Counted from the first letter of the stretch, positions 1-5,954 are shown. The stretch: DNA of 7,378 nucleotides from CAVPRW01 sp046727435 [NCBI: bacterium] (GCA_046727435.1 JBKPCR010000350.1:1-7378); one strand, 5' to 3'. The notes: generated by a model from the letters alone, not told the origin. Numbers and translations: made by a program.

Positions 1-98
1 AGTCATCGATGAACGACCATCACCGCATTGGCCTTCCCCTAGTCCATGACATTGGTCGGGAATCTTGGAGAGCCATACTAGAGAAGGACCTATCATGA
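1..98 (+). CDS. 3' end of an unidentified gene, cut by the window start
   Basis: An open frame runs from the window edge (codon phase starting at base 3) to a TGA at 96-98. It encodes about 31 residues, ending in ...RESWRAILEKDLS. The TGA overlaps the ATG at 95 of the next frame as ATGA, the usual layout of translationally coupled neighbours. That overlap is the main reason to believe the frame is coding, because the fragment is too short and its third-position bias too mixed to judge otherwise. I do not recognise the family. An internal ATG lies at bases 9-11, so the true start could be there or left of the window. Confidence 0.35.
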   Translation, partial: SSMNDHHRIGLPLVHDIGRESWRAILEKDLS

Positions 99-253
99 AG
101 GTCGCGTATGTGTTTGCCTTGCCCCGGTCAGCCAGTTACAAGCTAGGACAGATAATCCTGCCGCAGCTCGAAGCGGGCACCCACGGCGTGAGCGCACCTG
201 GGCCTCGTTGCCGCTGCTCGGCAGAGGCTTCTACTACTTCCCCAAACGCCTAG
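95..253 (+). pseudogene. DsrE-like protein, N-terminal remnant
   Basis: The ATG at 95 sits behind GAGAAGGA (81-88), a reasonable ribosome-binding site. The first 32 residues begin MKVAYVFALPRSASYKLG and continue through ILPQLEAGTHGV (to base 190). From memory this closely resembles the N-terminus of small DsrE/DsrF-like (SaoD-type) proteins, which go on with a segment like VVGMFFFDDN. Here the downstream residues become Ser/Cys/Arg-rich and unlike the family, and the frame stops at 253 after 53 residues, where relatives have roughly 110-150. Family members are cytoplasmic proteins linked to sulfur-relay and sulfur-oxidation chemistry. The likely reading is a decayed gene truncated by an indel or deletion near base 190. 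Neither other frame after 190 gives a clear continuation. A sequencing error is possible but would explain only part of the loss. Confidence 0.5.
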
Positions 254-438
254 GCGTGTATGATGCTAAGTGCAGCCAAGCCTCTCCGCGCGCCCAAAGG
301 GAACCCCTTTGAGCAGCGCTCAATATGCCCATCGTCGGCATTGGTCCCATAGTGGGATCAGAACTGAGTTGGCGCGCCATTCGGTTATCCTTTCTCTCAA
401 GGGTCACGGCCATGGTGGCAGGGCCCACATATATTTAT
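254..438. other. Gene-poor stretch between the DsrE remnant and the cytochrome cluster
   Basis: No convincing gene is seen on either strand. The open frames here lack a good ribosome-binding site and do not look like protein. The bases probably include the eroded rest of the DsrE-like gene plus the upstream region of the cytochrome cluster. One frame at about 222-250 reads GFYYFPKRLG, which might be a scrap of former coding sequence. Confidence 0.4.
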
Positions 439-467
439 TTGGAAAAATTCGATAATTTTTGATAAAC
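439..467 (+). promoter_or_regulatory. Possible sigma70-like promoter of the cytochrome cluster
   Basis: A TTGGAA box at 439-444 is followed 16-17 bases later by an AT-rich GATAAA/ATAAAC (461-467). This is the most AT-rich stretch of the window and lies about 85 bases upstream of the octaheme cytochrome start. Both boxes are imperfect, so this is a candidate only. The spacer contains the palindrome listed separately, which would suit a regulated promoter. Confidence 0.3.
443..460. repeat. AT-rich perfect inverted repeat, possible operator
   Basis: AAAAATT (443-449), loop CGAT (450-453), then AATTTTT (454-460): seven perfect pairs around a four-base loop. It lies inside the spacer of the possible promoter at 439-467. 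As DNA it could be a repressor or activator site. As RNA it is a weak A-U hairpin ending in T5, so a poor terminator for the upstream genes is the alternative. Confidence 0.4.
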
Positions 468-551
468 AAAGGATGTCCCAGATAGTTAGGGCAGCACTCT
501 CAATCATTGCGGTTGACGCCGGGGTGCAATCCTTCGCATGGGGGATGGGAG

Positions 552-1775
552 ATGGGAGCACAGGGGAGAGGTGGTCTGTACATCAGCCTGCCGGTGCTTG
601 TGCTGTTCGGGGTACTGTCTCTCTGGGGTCGCGAAGGGCTTGCGGCCACGGCTAAACCTTCCACGTATGTGGGATCGTTGCAGTGCCGGGAGTGTCACGA
701 CAAGATCTACGCTACCTGGCGGAAGACCATCCATGCTCAAGCCATCCAAGACGTCCACCAGAATCCCCGCGCCGTCCAAGGAGATTGGACCAAACCCTTC
801 GACGGGCGGACGTTTACCCCACAGGACGTGAAGTTGACCCACGGGGTCCAGTGGAAACAGCGGTACATCGATAACGACTGGCATATCCTGCCCGCGCAGT
901 GGAATTTCGATGACGAGAAATGGACGCCCACCCCGGATGCCCAGAAGTGGCGCGAGACCAACTGGATTAGCGAGTGTGCCCAGTGCCATGTGACCGGGTT
1001 CGACCCCGCGAAGCGTACCTGGAAGGAGCTGTCCGTCGGCTGTGAAGCCTGCCATGGTCCTGGGAGTGCCCACGTCGAGGCCAAACCGGCGGAGCGCTTT
1101 GGCACCATTGTCAACCCGGCCTCCCTACCGTTTGATTACGCCGCGTCCGTCTGTGGCCAGTGCCACGCGCGGGGCAAGAGCCCGGATGGTAAGTGGCCGC
1201 ATCCGATTGGCTTCCAGGTTGGCGATATCTTGACCACCGCGCACTTCCGCGTGGTGTCAAAGGAGGATCAGGCGGCGTGGTGGCCCGACGGCAGCGTCAA
1301 GCAGCACCGCCAACAATACCCGGAGTGGAAGGCCTCGAAGCACGCCAAAGCTGGCGTCACCTGCATCACCTGCCATAGCGTGCACGAGGCCCCCGGCAAG
1401 TTCGCCACGCGTTTGGCCCCGAATAACCTGTGTATCTCGTGCCATTCTAACGTCAGTACCGATTCCGTGACCGGGCATGCGCCCATCACCAATGCGCCCC
1501 AGCATAGCGACTGCATCGGCTGCCACATGGCGCCTACTGGGAAGAGCGGTGCGACACGGGGGGATGAGCGCGTCCATACCTTCAAGGTGGTCAAGCCCAG
1601 CGCCACCATCACGCTGGGCGGGGGGAGTGTGGACAAGCAGCCCAACGCGTGTAACAGCTGCCATTGGCATCAAGGGGATGCGCCGGAGAGGCTGCAACAG
1701 GCGTTGGAGGCGGGCCTCGCGTTCCGGTTCCAGCGCGAAGCGACGCAAGGTCCCACCTGGCAAGAGTCCAGATAA
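552..1775 (+). CDS. Exported octaheme c-type cytochrome (c554-like multiheme family)
   Basis: The protein has 407 residues from the ATG at 552. A longer frame from a TTG at 507 is open, but the ATG puts a normal Sec signal at the very N-terminus: an Arg-containing start, a hydrophobic core at about 9-25, and cleavage near GLA-AT (about 30). GGGGGA at 540-545 can serve as ribosome-binding site. Eight CXXCH heme sites are visible at 45-49, 142-146, 164-168, 201-205, 271-275, 294-298, 321-325 and 367-371. The segment YVGSLQCRECHDKIYATWR and the paired-motif layout match the cytochrome c554/doubled-CXXCH group of periplasmic multiheme proteins. Additional His residues outside the motifs could be distal ligands. 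The likely role is periplasmic electron transfer, or reduction/oxidation of a small N or S compound; the substrate cannot be told from sequence. Its TAA overlaps the ribosome-binding site of the NapC-like gene, so the two are probably co-translated. Confidence 0.9.
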   Translation: MGAQGRGGLYISLPVLVLFGVLSLWGREGLAATAKPSTYVGSLQCRECHDKIYATWRKTIHAQAIQDVHQNPRAVQGDWTKPFDGRTFTPQDVKLTHGVQWKQRYIDNDWHILPAQWNFDDEKWTPTPDAQKWRETNWISECAQCHVTGFDPAKRTWKELSVGCEACHGPGSAHVEAKPAERFGTIVNPASLPFDYAASVCGQCHARGKSPDGKWPHPIGFQVGDILTTAHFRVVSKEDQAAWWPDGSVKQHRQQYPEWKASKHAKAGVTCITCHSVHEAPGKFATRLAPNNLCISCHSNVSTDSVTGHAPITNAPQHSDCIGCHMAPTGKSGATRGDERVHTFKVVKPSATITLGGGSVDKQPNACNSCHWHQGDAPERLQQALEAGLAFRFQREATQGPTWQESR

Positions 1776-1779
1776 GGAG
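1774..1779 (+). promoter_or_regulatory. Ribosome-binding site of the NapC-like gene
   Basis: AAGGAG overlaps the TAA stop (1773-1775) of the octaheme cytochrome and sits eight bases before a GTG start at 1788. It fixes that start and implies translational coupling. Confidence 0.7.
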
Positions 1780-1787
1780 AGCCACCC

Positions 1788-2362
1788 GTGGCAAGGTTGG
1801 TGGTGGTGGGCCTGCTGCTCGCGGCCGTAGTCCTGGCCATTGTCATCGGCCTCGGCTGGGGGGTGATGGCGTATACATCGACGCCAGATTTTTGCAACAG
1901 CTGCCACGTCATGAACACCCGGTATGTGTCCTGGCAGCGGTCCCCGCATGGGGCGGCGGCCACCTGCATCGAGTGCCATTCGGAGCCCGGGTGGGGGGGG
2001 AGCTGAAAGCCCACCTCAACGGGGCGCGCTACCTCGTCGTCATGCTCACCGGAGAGATGTCCGGGCCATTGATTCGGGCCGAGGTCAGCGATGCGTCCTG
2101 CGTGCATTGTCATCCGCCCGAACACCTGCCGGAGACCGTGCGGAATCACCGGATTCTCCACGCAAAGCACATGAATATGGGGCTGCACTGCGCCGATTGT
2201 CACGCTGGTCTCGTGCATGGCACGCTGTATGGGGGGCAGACCCGGCCGGCGATGGCGCTCTGCGTCGACTGCCATGCGCGGCGAAGCCCGATCTTGGCGG
2301 GATGCCACACCTGTCACGTGCAACTGGCTGTCCCGGCGGCGGGCTTTCCCATCACACGCTGA
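1788..2362 (+). CDS. NapC/NrfH-like membrane cytochrome with six heme sites, frame broken at a G8 run
   Basis: The gene starts at GTG 1788. As written the frame stops at TGA 2004-2006 after 72 residues, but the protein continues in the -1 frame from base 2000 to TGA 2360-2362. Joining them by one extra G, or by a -1 slip at 1993-2000, gives 191 residues. Residues 4-26 form a single membrane anchor. CXXCH sites are at 36-40 (followed by xM), 60-64, 105-109 and 135-139, the last in CADCHAGLVHG, which resembles the fourth-heme motif of NapC/NrfH quinol dehydrogenases. Two further sites at 159-163 and 173-177 go beyond the usual four. Family role: oxidise membrane quinol and pass electrons to a periplasmic partner, here plausibly the octaheme cytochrome encoded just upstream. 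Both halves are well conserved, so the break is either an assembly error, a recent mutation, or real slippage. Confidence 0.8.
1993..2000 (+). repeat. Run of eight G at the frame break
   Basis: Eight consecutive G follow TGG-rich sequence inside the NapC-like gene. Reading ...TGG GGG GGG and slipping back one base gives GAG CTG AAA, which restores ELKAHLNGARY. Such runs are prone to sequencing or assembly miscounts, replication slippage, and polymerase or ribosome slippage. No clear stem-loop was identified just downstream. Confidence 0.75.
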
Positions 2363-2372
2363 GGTGGCGGTG

Positions 2373-3137
2373 ATGCATCTGTTCTATCGGGCAAGTGTCG
2401 GACGGGCGACGTGGGAAGGAATCTTGGTCGTGGCGGTGCTCTTCCCGCTCCACTTTCTCTTGGAGCGGCCACGTCCCTCCGTGGCGAGTAACCTCCTCAT
2501 CCTGTTCTTGTTCTTTGTGCCGCCGATCTGGACGGCGTTGCGTCTGCGGACGAGTCCACGGCCTGCTCCCTGGCATATCCTGGAGTATGCCCTGTTCGGG
2601 TTCCAACTGGGACTTTGGGCGGGCATGCTGGGGGGTGTCGAGCTTGTGTTGCTGAAAGTGGGGGCCGGCGAGCCGTTCCTCGTGCCGCTCGCCACCTGGA
2701 TCATGATCGCCTTCATCTTTGCTTGGGCATCGGGGACCGCCTATGCGGTCTTCGTGCTCATCCTCCGAGCGATTTTGGCATTGGGTCAGGACGCAGCACT
2801 CCCTTCCACGCTGATATTCCGTGGCAGCGTCACGCCTGACACACCATCGCTGAAGCGCGCCATCCTCTATAGCGTCATCCCAGGAATCGGGCATTATTAT
2901 CTCCACAGGTCCGGGCGGGGAGCCGCCTATTTAGGCGTGGCCTGTAGCGTGGCTCTGCTTGGGCTGTTCACCGGAACGGCCGCCGTCGTGCTGCTCGTCG
3001 AAGGGCGCGTGATGCCCACCCCCTACCTGATCGTTGCCGCGCTCCTCATCCTCAGTCCGGCGTTCCTCGCCATCGTGGCGGCCGTTGACGTGTACGTCAC
3101 GACCCACAATGCTCTGGGAAGCACCGCGCATAGCTGA
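2373..3137 (+). CDS. Polytopic membrane protein with a TM2-like C-terminal segment
   Basis: The chosen ATG at 2373 has GAGGTGG at 2361-2367 and begins only 10 bases after the NapC-like stop. An upstream extension to 2217 is open but merely shadows the cytochrome in another frame. The 254-residue product is strongly hydrophobic, with likely membrane segments near 16-31, 38-56, 72-95, 101-135 (one or two), 183-209 and 217-240. Residues 167-187 (SVIPGIGHYYLHRSGRGAAYL, given as key residues P170, G171, G173, H174, Y175, G181, G183) look like the Pro-Gly-hairpin core seen in TM2-type and related small membrane proteins. No heme motif or enzyme active site was seen. Its place after two cytochrome genes suggests a membrane partner of the electron-transfer unit, but the function is unknown. 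The N-terminal half is not recognised. Confidence 0.75.
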   Translation: MHLFYRASVGRATWEGILVVAVLFPLHFLLERPRPSVASNLLILFLFFVPPIWTALRLRTSPRPAPWHILEYALFGFQLGLWAGMLGGVELVLLKVGAGEPFLVPLATWIMIAFIFAWASGTAYAVFVLILRAILALGQDAALPSTLIFRGSVTPDTPSLKRAILYSVIPGIGHYYLHRSGRGAAYLGVACSVALLGLFTGTAAVVLLVEGRVMPTPYLIVAALLILSPAFLAIVAAVDVYVTTHNALGSTAHS

Positions 3138-3443
3138 ATACCGAATCTAACTCATGAAAAGGCGTTGAGGCCAACTGAAGAAGCCTATGGCCACGCCATC
3201 GTCACCGCTGTCGAGTGGACCGCTGGCGGAAGAGCGTGCCTGGGAGGCCCGTGAGCCGCCGCCACGATCTGCGATGTTGGCGAAGCTGCAGGCCCGGCAC
3301 TTTGTCGTCTCCGTACAGCCTTCCCCCCCAGAAGCCCGCAGCTCGGGCGACTCCTCAGCGCTGCCGCAGCCCCCCACTGAGCCCCCTCTGGCAGGGGCAG
3401 GCCCTAGACGGTCGCTCGACCATCTCAGCCCGTAACGCTGGCC
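3138..3443. other. Intergenic stretch between convergent genes
   Basis: This lies between the ends of the plus-strand membrane gene and the minus-strand UspA gene. Open frames are present on both strands (for example 3187-3435 plus, Pro/Ser-rich) but lack a good ribosome-binding site and look like low-complexity readings of GC-rich DNA. Weak hairpins are possible: GTTG/CAAC at 3164-3175, and an imperfect palindrome at 3405-3424 around GGTC-GCTC-GACC. Neither has a T-run, so no terminator can be claimed. Confidence 0.45.
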
Positions 3444-3860
3444 TTATTTCACCAGGAGCACGGGGCAATGCGCCAAAATGCCAACCTGGTGGCTCACGGG
3501 TCCCCAACCGGCATTGGGATCGCTAGGGTCGATGCGGCGCGAGGTAAGTACGATCAGATCGATGCCCGCCTCCAGTGCGTAGCATACAATTTCATGGGCT
3601 CGATTGCCGTGGACGATCTCTTTCCGTCCCAGAACCTGGTCTGCTTCAAGGGATCGACCTAAACTCGTCAAGTGGTTGTGGGCGAGCTCTGCGATCCGCT
3701 TAATGAAGTCGGTCTCCTGCGGCCATGTCCCTGGAATGATTTCGATGATATGCAGCAGCGTGACTTCTCCGTGGCTTTCCCTGGCAAGGCCCGCGGCGAC
3801 CTCCAAGGCGTGTTGGTTGCGGTCTGACAAATCCACCGGTACGAGAATGTGCTTAAACAC
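3444..3860 (-). CDS. UspA-family universal stress protein
   Basis: The product has 138 residues from GTG 3860, chosen because AGGAGG lies eight bases upstream; an in-frame GTG at 3869 overlaps that site and is unlikely to be used. The start MFKHILVPVDLSDRNQHAL is the classic beta1-alpha1 opening of the UspA fold, and the end HCPVLLVK is the classic last strand. Residues 84-104 (HGNRAHEIVCYALEAGIDLIV) match the region leading to the nucleotide-binding loop. The usual loop G-x2-G-x9-G-(S/T) is not intact: the segment from about 106 to 125 reads SRRIDPSDPNAGWGPVSHQ, so ATP binding is doubtful and it may belong to the non-ATP-binding type. It is a cytoplasmic stress-related protein; the specific signal is unknown. 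It stands alone, with no close upstream partner on the same strand. Confidence 0.9.
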   Translation of the reverse strand: MFKHILVPVDLSDRNQHALEVAAGLARESHGEVTLLHIIEIIPGTWPQETDFIKRIAELAHNHLTSLGRSLEADQVLGRKEIVHGNRAHEIVCYALEAGIDLIVLTSRRIDPSDPNAGWGPVSHQVGILAHCPVLLVK

Positions 3861-3868
3861 TGGCCTCA

Positions 3869-3874
3869 CCTCCT
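3869..3874 (-). promoter_or_regulatory. Ribosome-binding site deciding the UspA start
   Basis: A perfect AGGAGG (minus strand) lies eight bases from GTG 3860. It overlaps the alternative GTG at 3869, which therefore could not use it. Confidence 0.7.
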
Positions 3875-4403
3875 GTGCATGCGAGCGAGATCGCCATCAG
3901 TCGTTCAGCAACATCCTGAAGATGGTGCAAGCCCTATGCCTTGGCGAGAGACGCAAAGGGTGCCCTCCGCCTGCAGGGGCGCAGCGCGCAGCCTGATCCG
4001 TTCAGCAGACGAGGGTCAATGCGGCGAAGGAAGAGGGTCTTTCGCGTGGCGGAGACCCCGCAAGCGGGGCACCGTGACTCATGGTGGGACGAAAATTCTC
4101 AACCATGGACGCTAGCCACGTTGATAGGCCGGCGTCCTCCGATGGCATGGTTCTCTGGTCGACGGCTTCCTTCTGGATGCCAGCCACTCGGCCGAGCCAG
4201 AACGTGATCAACAGGGATGATTTACGGTGCACCCGCCTCATGCCAATCCCCGCGCAGCGAGGCCGCCAACCAAGTCTTCCGGCGAAAAGCCTGCGCCCCA
4301 CGCAAAGCCCCTGGCGTCATAATGCCGCGTGCTGCGCAACGTCGCCCCGACACCCTGGGACTGCTCGTCACCCTGACCACACGCTGGCATACTCGGCGTG
4401 CAT
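3875..4403. other. Long gap between the UspA and CBS genes
   Basis: About 530 bases carry no gene I can support. Overlapping frames exist on both strands (for example 4081-4407 plus, 4002-4301 minus) but have no convincing start signals or recognisable sequence. The stretch contains a GC hairpin at 4056-4069 and, just after it, CATGGT (4080-4085) and ACCATG (4102-4107) as a spaced inverted pair. The UspA promoter must lie near its left end and the CBS gene's terminator near its right end, but neither is clear. A relic of a mobile element is possible and unproven. Confidence 0.4.
4056..4069. repeat. Perfect GC hairpin in the UspA-CBS gap
   Basis: The sequence CCCCGCAAGCGGGG can fold as a five-pair CCCCG/CGGGG stem with a CAAG loop. 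No T-run follows on either strand, so it is not an ordinary terminator. It may be a REP-like element or the end of a vanished mobile element. Confidence 0.4.
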
Positions 4404-4874
4404 TTAGGCGTATGTGGCCCACCAGTGATATTCTTCAGCTTCCACTTCGGCCGGCCTGCGGAAGAAGGCTTCAGAGACAGTCCTCCCCAGATCCGACATC
4501 TCGTCGCTGAGCAGCGTGAGGAGATCATCGAGCGTCACAATACCGATCGCCCGACCGCTCGCATCGATGATCGGTACACGTCGCACATGCTGGCTATGCA
4601 TGAGCATCGTCCGTTCGTGCAACGTGCTGTCCACGGGGATGCGGACCGGGTTGGCAGTCATAATCGTTCCCACGCGGGTCAGTTTCGGGTCTTTCCCCTG
4701 CCCCACGACCCTGAGGGCGATGTCTCGGTCGGTGAGAATGCCGCACAGCTTGCCATGCTCCTCCACGACGAGGCATCCGACATTGCGCTCCTCCAACAAC
4801 TGACAGGCCTCCCGGACGGTTTTCTCCGGAGCGATCGTCACGGTGGGCCGTTTGCAAAACCGCCGCAATGACAT
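4404..4874 (-). CDS. Protein with two CBS domains
   Basis: The product has 156 residues from ATG 4874, chosen because GGAGG lies six bases upstream; a longer frame to 4910 has no such signal. CBS domain 1 spans about 8-62, ending in CGILTDRDIALRVV. VGTIMTANPV (68-77) opens the second, about 68-125, ending in IGIVTLDDLLTLL. The pair is expected to form one Bateman module that binds an adenosine nucleotide, and no other domain is present. The C-terminal 30 residues are charged and aromatic (AEEYHWWATYA). Such stand-alone modules are cytoplasmic sensors or regulators of unknown partners. The gene is separated from both neighbours by gaps over 100 bases, so it is probably its own unit. Confidence 0.92.
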   Translation of the reverse strand: MSLRRFCKRPTVTIAPEKTVREACQLLEERNVGCLVVEEHGKLCGILTDRDIALRVVGQGKDPKLTRVGTIMTANPVRIPVDSTLHERTMLMHSQHVRRVPIIDASGRAIGIVTLDDLLTLLSDEMSDLGRTVSEAFFRRPAEVEAEEYHWWATYA

Positions 4875-4891
4875 GGAACACCTCCATTGCC

Positions 4892-4903
4892 TATCGATCG
4901 ATA
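4892..4903. promoter_or_regulatory. 12-base perfect palindrome upstream of the CBS gene
   Basis: TATCGATCGATA lies 17 bases upstream of the CBS gene's ATG, next to its ribosome-binding site. It could be a small operator or simply chance in a short stretch. No clear promoter boxes were found with it. Confidence 0.3.
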
Positions 4904-4982
4904 ACATCACAGATCGCGGACTTCACATCCAATTGTCGTGCTAGTCGTACCATCCACGAGGCACTGGGCGGCGCCTCATCCA

Positions 4983-5723
4983 TCAAGGTGCAACCGGACG
5001 CCTGCCTGTGAACAGGTCAACGCAAGCACCTTGCCGTCTGCGGATATTGGAAATCGGCCCGGTGTAGTGCCGTTCACCGCGCTGGGTGTGCCACACCGGC
5101 AGCCACGCCTCCCCTGTCGGATTGAAGCGTCGTGGGGCAATGGTGGGCAATGCCCCGGCAGCCGCCTTGTCCCGATATTCCCGATCGACGTCCAGCAATT
5201 CACCAACCGGCGGCTCGTCCGCGGCCTGCGCCGCATGGGTTCGTCCGCGTACCCGCCCAAGCCGGGCGGCGACCGAATCGATGATCCCGGCCAGCCGTTT
5301 CGGCCCGACGCCCGCCAGGTTCGCGAGGCGGCCATTGTAGGCGGACATCTCGAGATCTTCGAGTGTGTCGATGCCAAGGTCGTGATGCAGCCGTCGCGCC
5401 AGCACCTTGCCGACGCCAGGGACCGAGGCCAACAGCGCGACGGCATCGACCTCGCCGCGCAACCGCTCGAGCATCGGCAACCGGCCGCTGGTGACCAGCG
5501 TATGGATCGAGCGCGCTAAGCTGTCGCCGATGCCGGGAAGCTTATGAAGCCCTTCGATACCTTCCTTGTGTACGATCTCCATCAGGGAGGGTGGTAGTTG
5601 TCGTAAGGTGTCCGCCGCGTGCCGGTACGCCCGGATGCGGAAGGGGTTGGCGCCCTGCTCAGTGAGCAGCTCTGCGACTTCATCCAGACGGCGTGCGATC
5701 GCGACGTTCATCATTTCAACCAT
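4983..5723 (-). CDS. Helix-hairpin-helix DNA-binding protein, PolX N-terminal-like, without polymerase domain
   Basis: The start is uncertain: ATG 5723 gives 246 residues, while ATG 5714 or 5711 (MNVAIARRLDEVAELL) would match typical relatives as well; none has a strong ribosome-binding site. Residues 7-45 form the helical 8-kDa-like domain (ANPFRIRAYRHAADTLRQL). Three hairpin motifs follow: LPGIGDSLA (62-70), VPGVGKVLA (101-109) and LAGVGPKRL (136-144), as in the front part of DNA polymerase beta/PolX proteins. The nucleotidyltransferase and PHP nuclease domains of full PolX are absent. The C-terminal part contains LPTIAPRRFNPTGEAWLPVWHT (key residues P193, R198-F200, E205-P209), a block that I recall from short HhH proteins of this kind. 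The end from about 221 (GPISNIRRRQGACVDLFTGRR) looks shorter and altered compared with those. Likely role: DNA binding, perhaps repair; unproven. Confidence 0.85.
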   Translation of the reverse strand: MVEMMNVAIARRLDEVAELLTEQGANPFRIRAYRHAADTLRQLPPSLMEIVHKEGIEGLHKLPGIGDSLARSIHTLVTSGRLPMLERLRGEVDAVALLASVPGVGKVLARRLHHDLGIDTLEDLEMSAYNGRLANLAGVGPKRLAGIIDSVAARLGRVRGRTHAAQAADEPPVGELLDVDREYRDKAAAGALPTIAPRRFNPTGEAWLPVWHTQRGERHYTGPISNIRRRQGACVDLFTGRRPVAP

Positions 5724-5954
5724 GTGGCGGGCCAAGGCCGGTTCTGTCAGGGAGTTCGTATCATCCTAGCTGACTATCCGGCTATCCGTGTGGATGAGCA
5801 GGGCATCGCTAGTCTTGTGTGACAAAATGTCACAAAGAGTCGCACTATGTCCCATCGGAGCTTTGTACGGGCGCACGATGAAAGCATTCGTTTTAGTTAA
5901 TGAACCGACCATTACACCGCCCACGGCTGCAAGGGGCAACCACCTTCGGGGTCA
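5724..5954. other. Upstream region of the helix-hairpin-helix gene
   Basis: About 230 bases hold no credible gene. The region should contain the promoter of the minus-strand helix-hairpin-helix gene and includes the palindrome at 5818-5834. I could not place promoter boxes with confidence. Confidence 0.4.
5818..5834. promoter_or_regulatory. Operator-like palindrome TGTGACA-AAA-TGTCACA
   Basis: Seven perfect pairs flank a three-base AAA centre, about 95 bases upstream of the helix-hairpin-helix gene start (minus strand). The half-sites TGTGA/TCACA are those of CRP/FNR-family sites, but the spacing is seven bases rather than CRP's six. A TetR- or GntR-type site is equally possible. Its length and symmetry make chance less likely than for the other palindromes here. 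Confidence 0.5.

Noticed and set aside
504-1073. Long minus-strand open frame opposite the octaheme cytochrome (also 737-1114 and 1257-1979)
   Set aside because: They run antisense to clear heme-protein coding sequence, have no ribosome-binding site and read as GC-rich noise.
1993-2000. Classical programmed -1 frameshift signal (slippery heptamer plus pseudoknot)
   Set aside because: The G run can slip, but it is not a standard X-XXY-YYZ heptamer with an evident downstream structure, so a miscounted homopolymer is at least as likely.
2217-2372. Upstream extension of the membrane-protein frame
   Set aside because: It overlaps the last heme motifs of the NapC-like gene in another frame; the ATG at 2373 has its own good ribosome-binding site.
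3187-3435. Plus-strand 82-codon frame after the membrane gene
   Set aside because: It is Pro/Ser-rich low-complexity sequence with no Shine-Dalgarno site, converging on the UspA gene.
4002-4407. Frames on both strands in the UspA-CBS gap as possible transposase remnants
   Set aside because: No transposase motif, terminal inverted repeats or target duplication could be identified.
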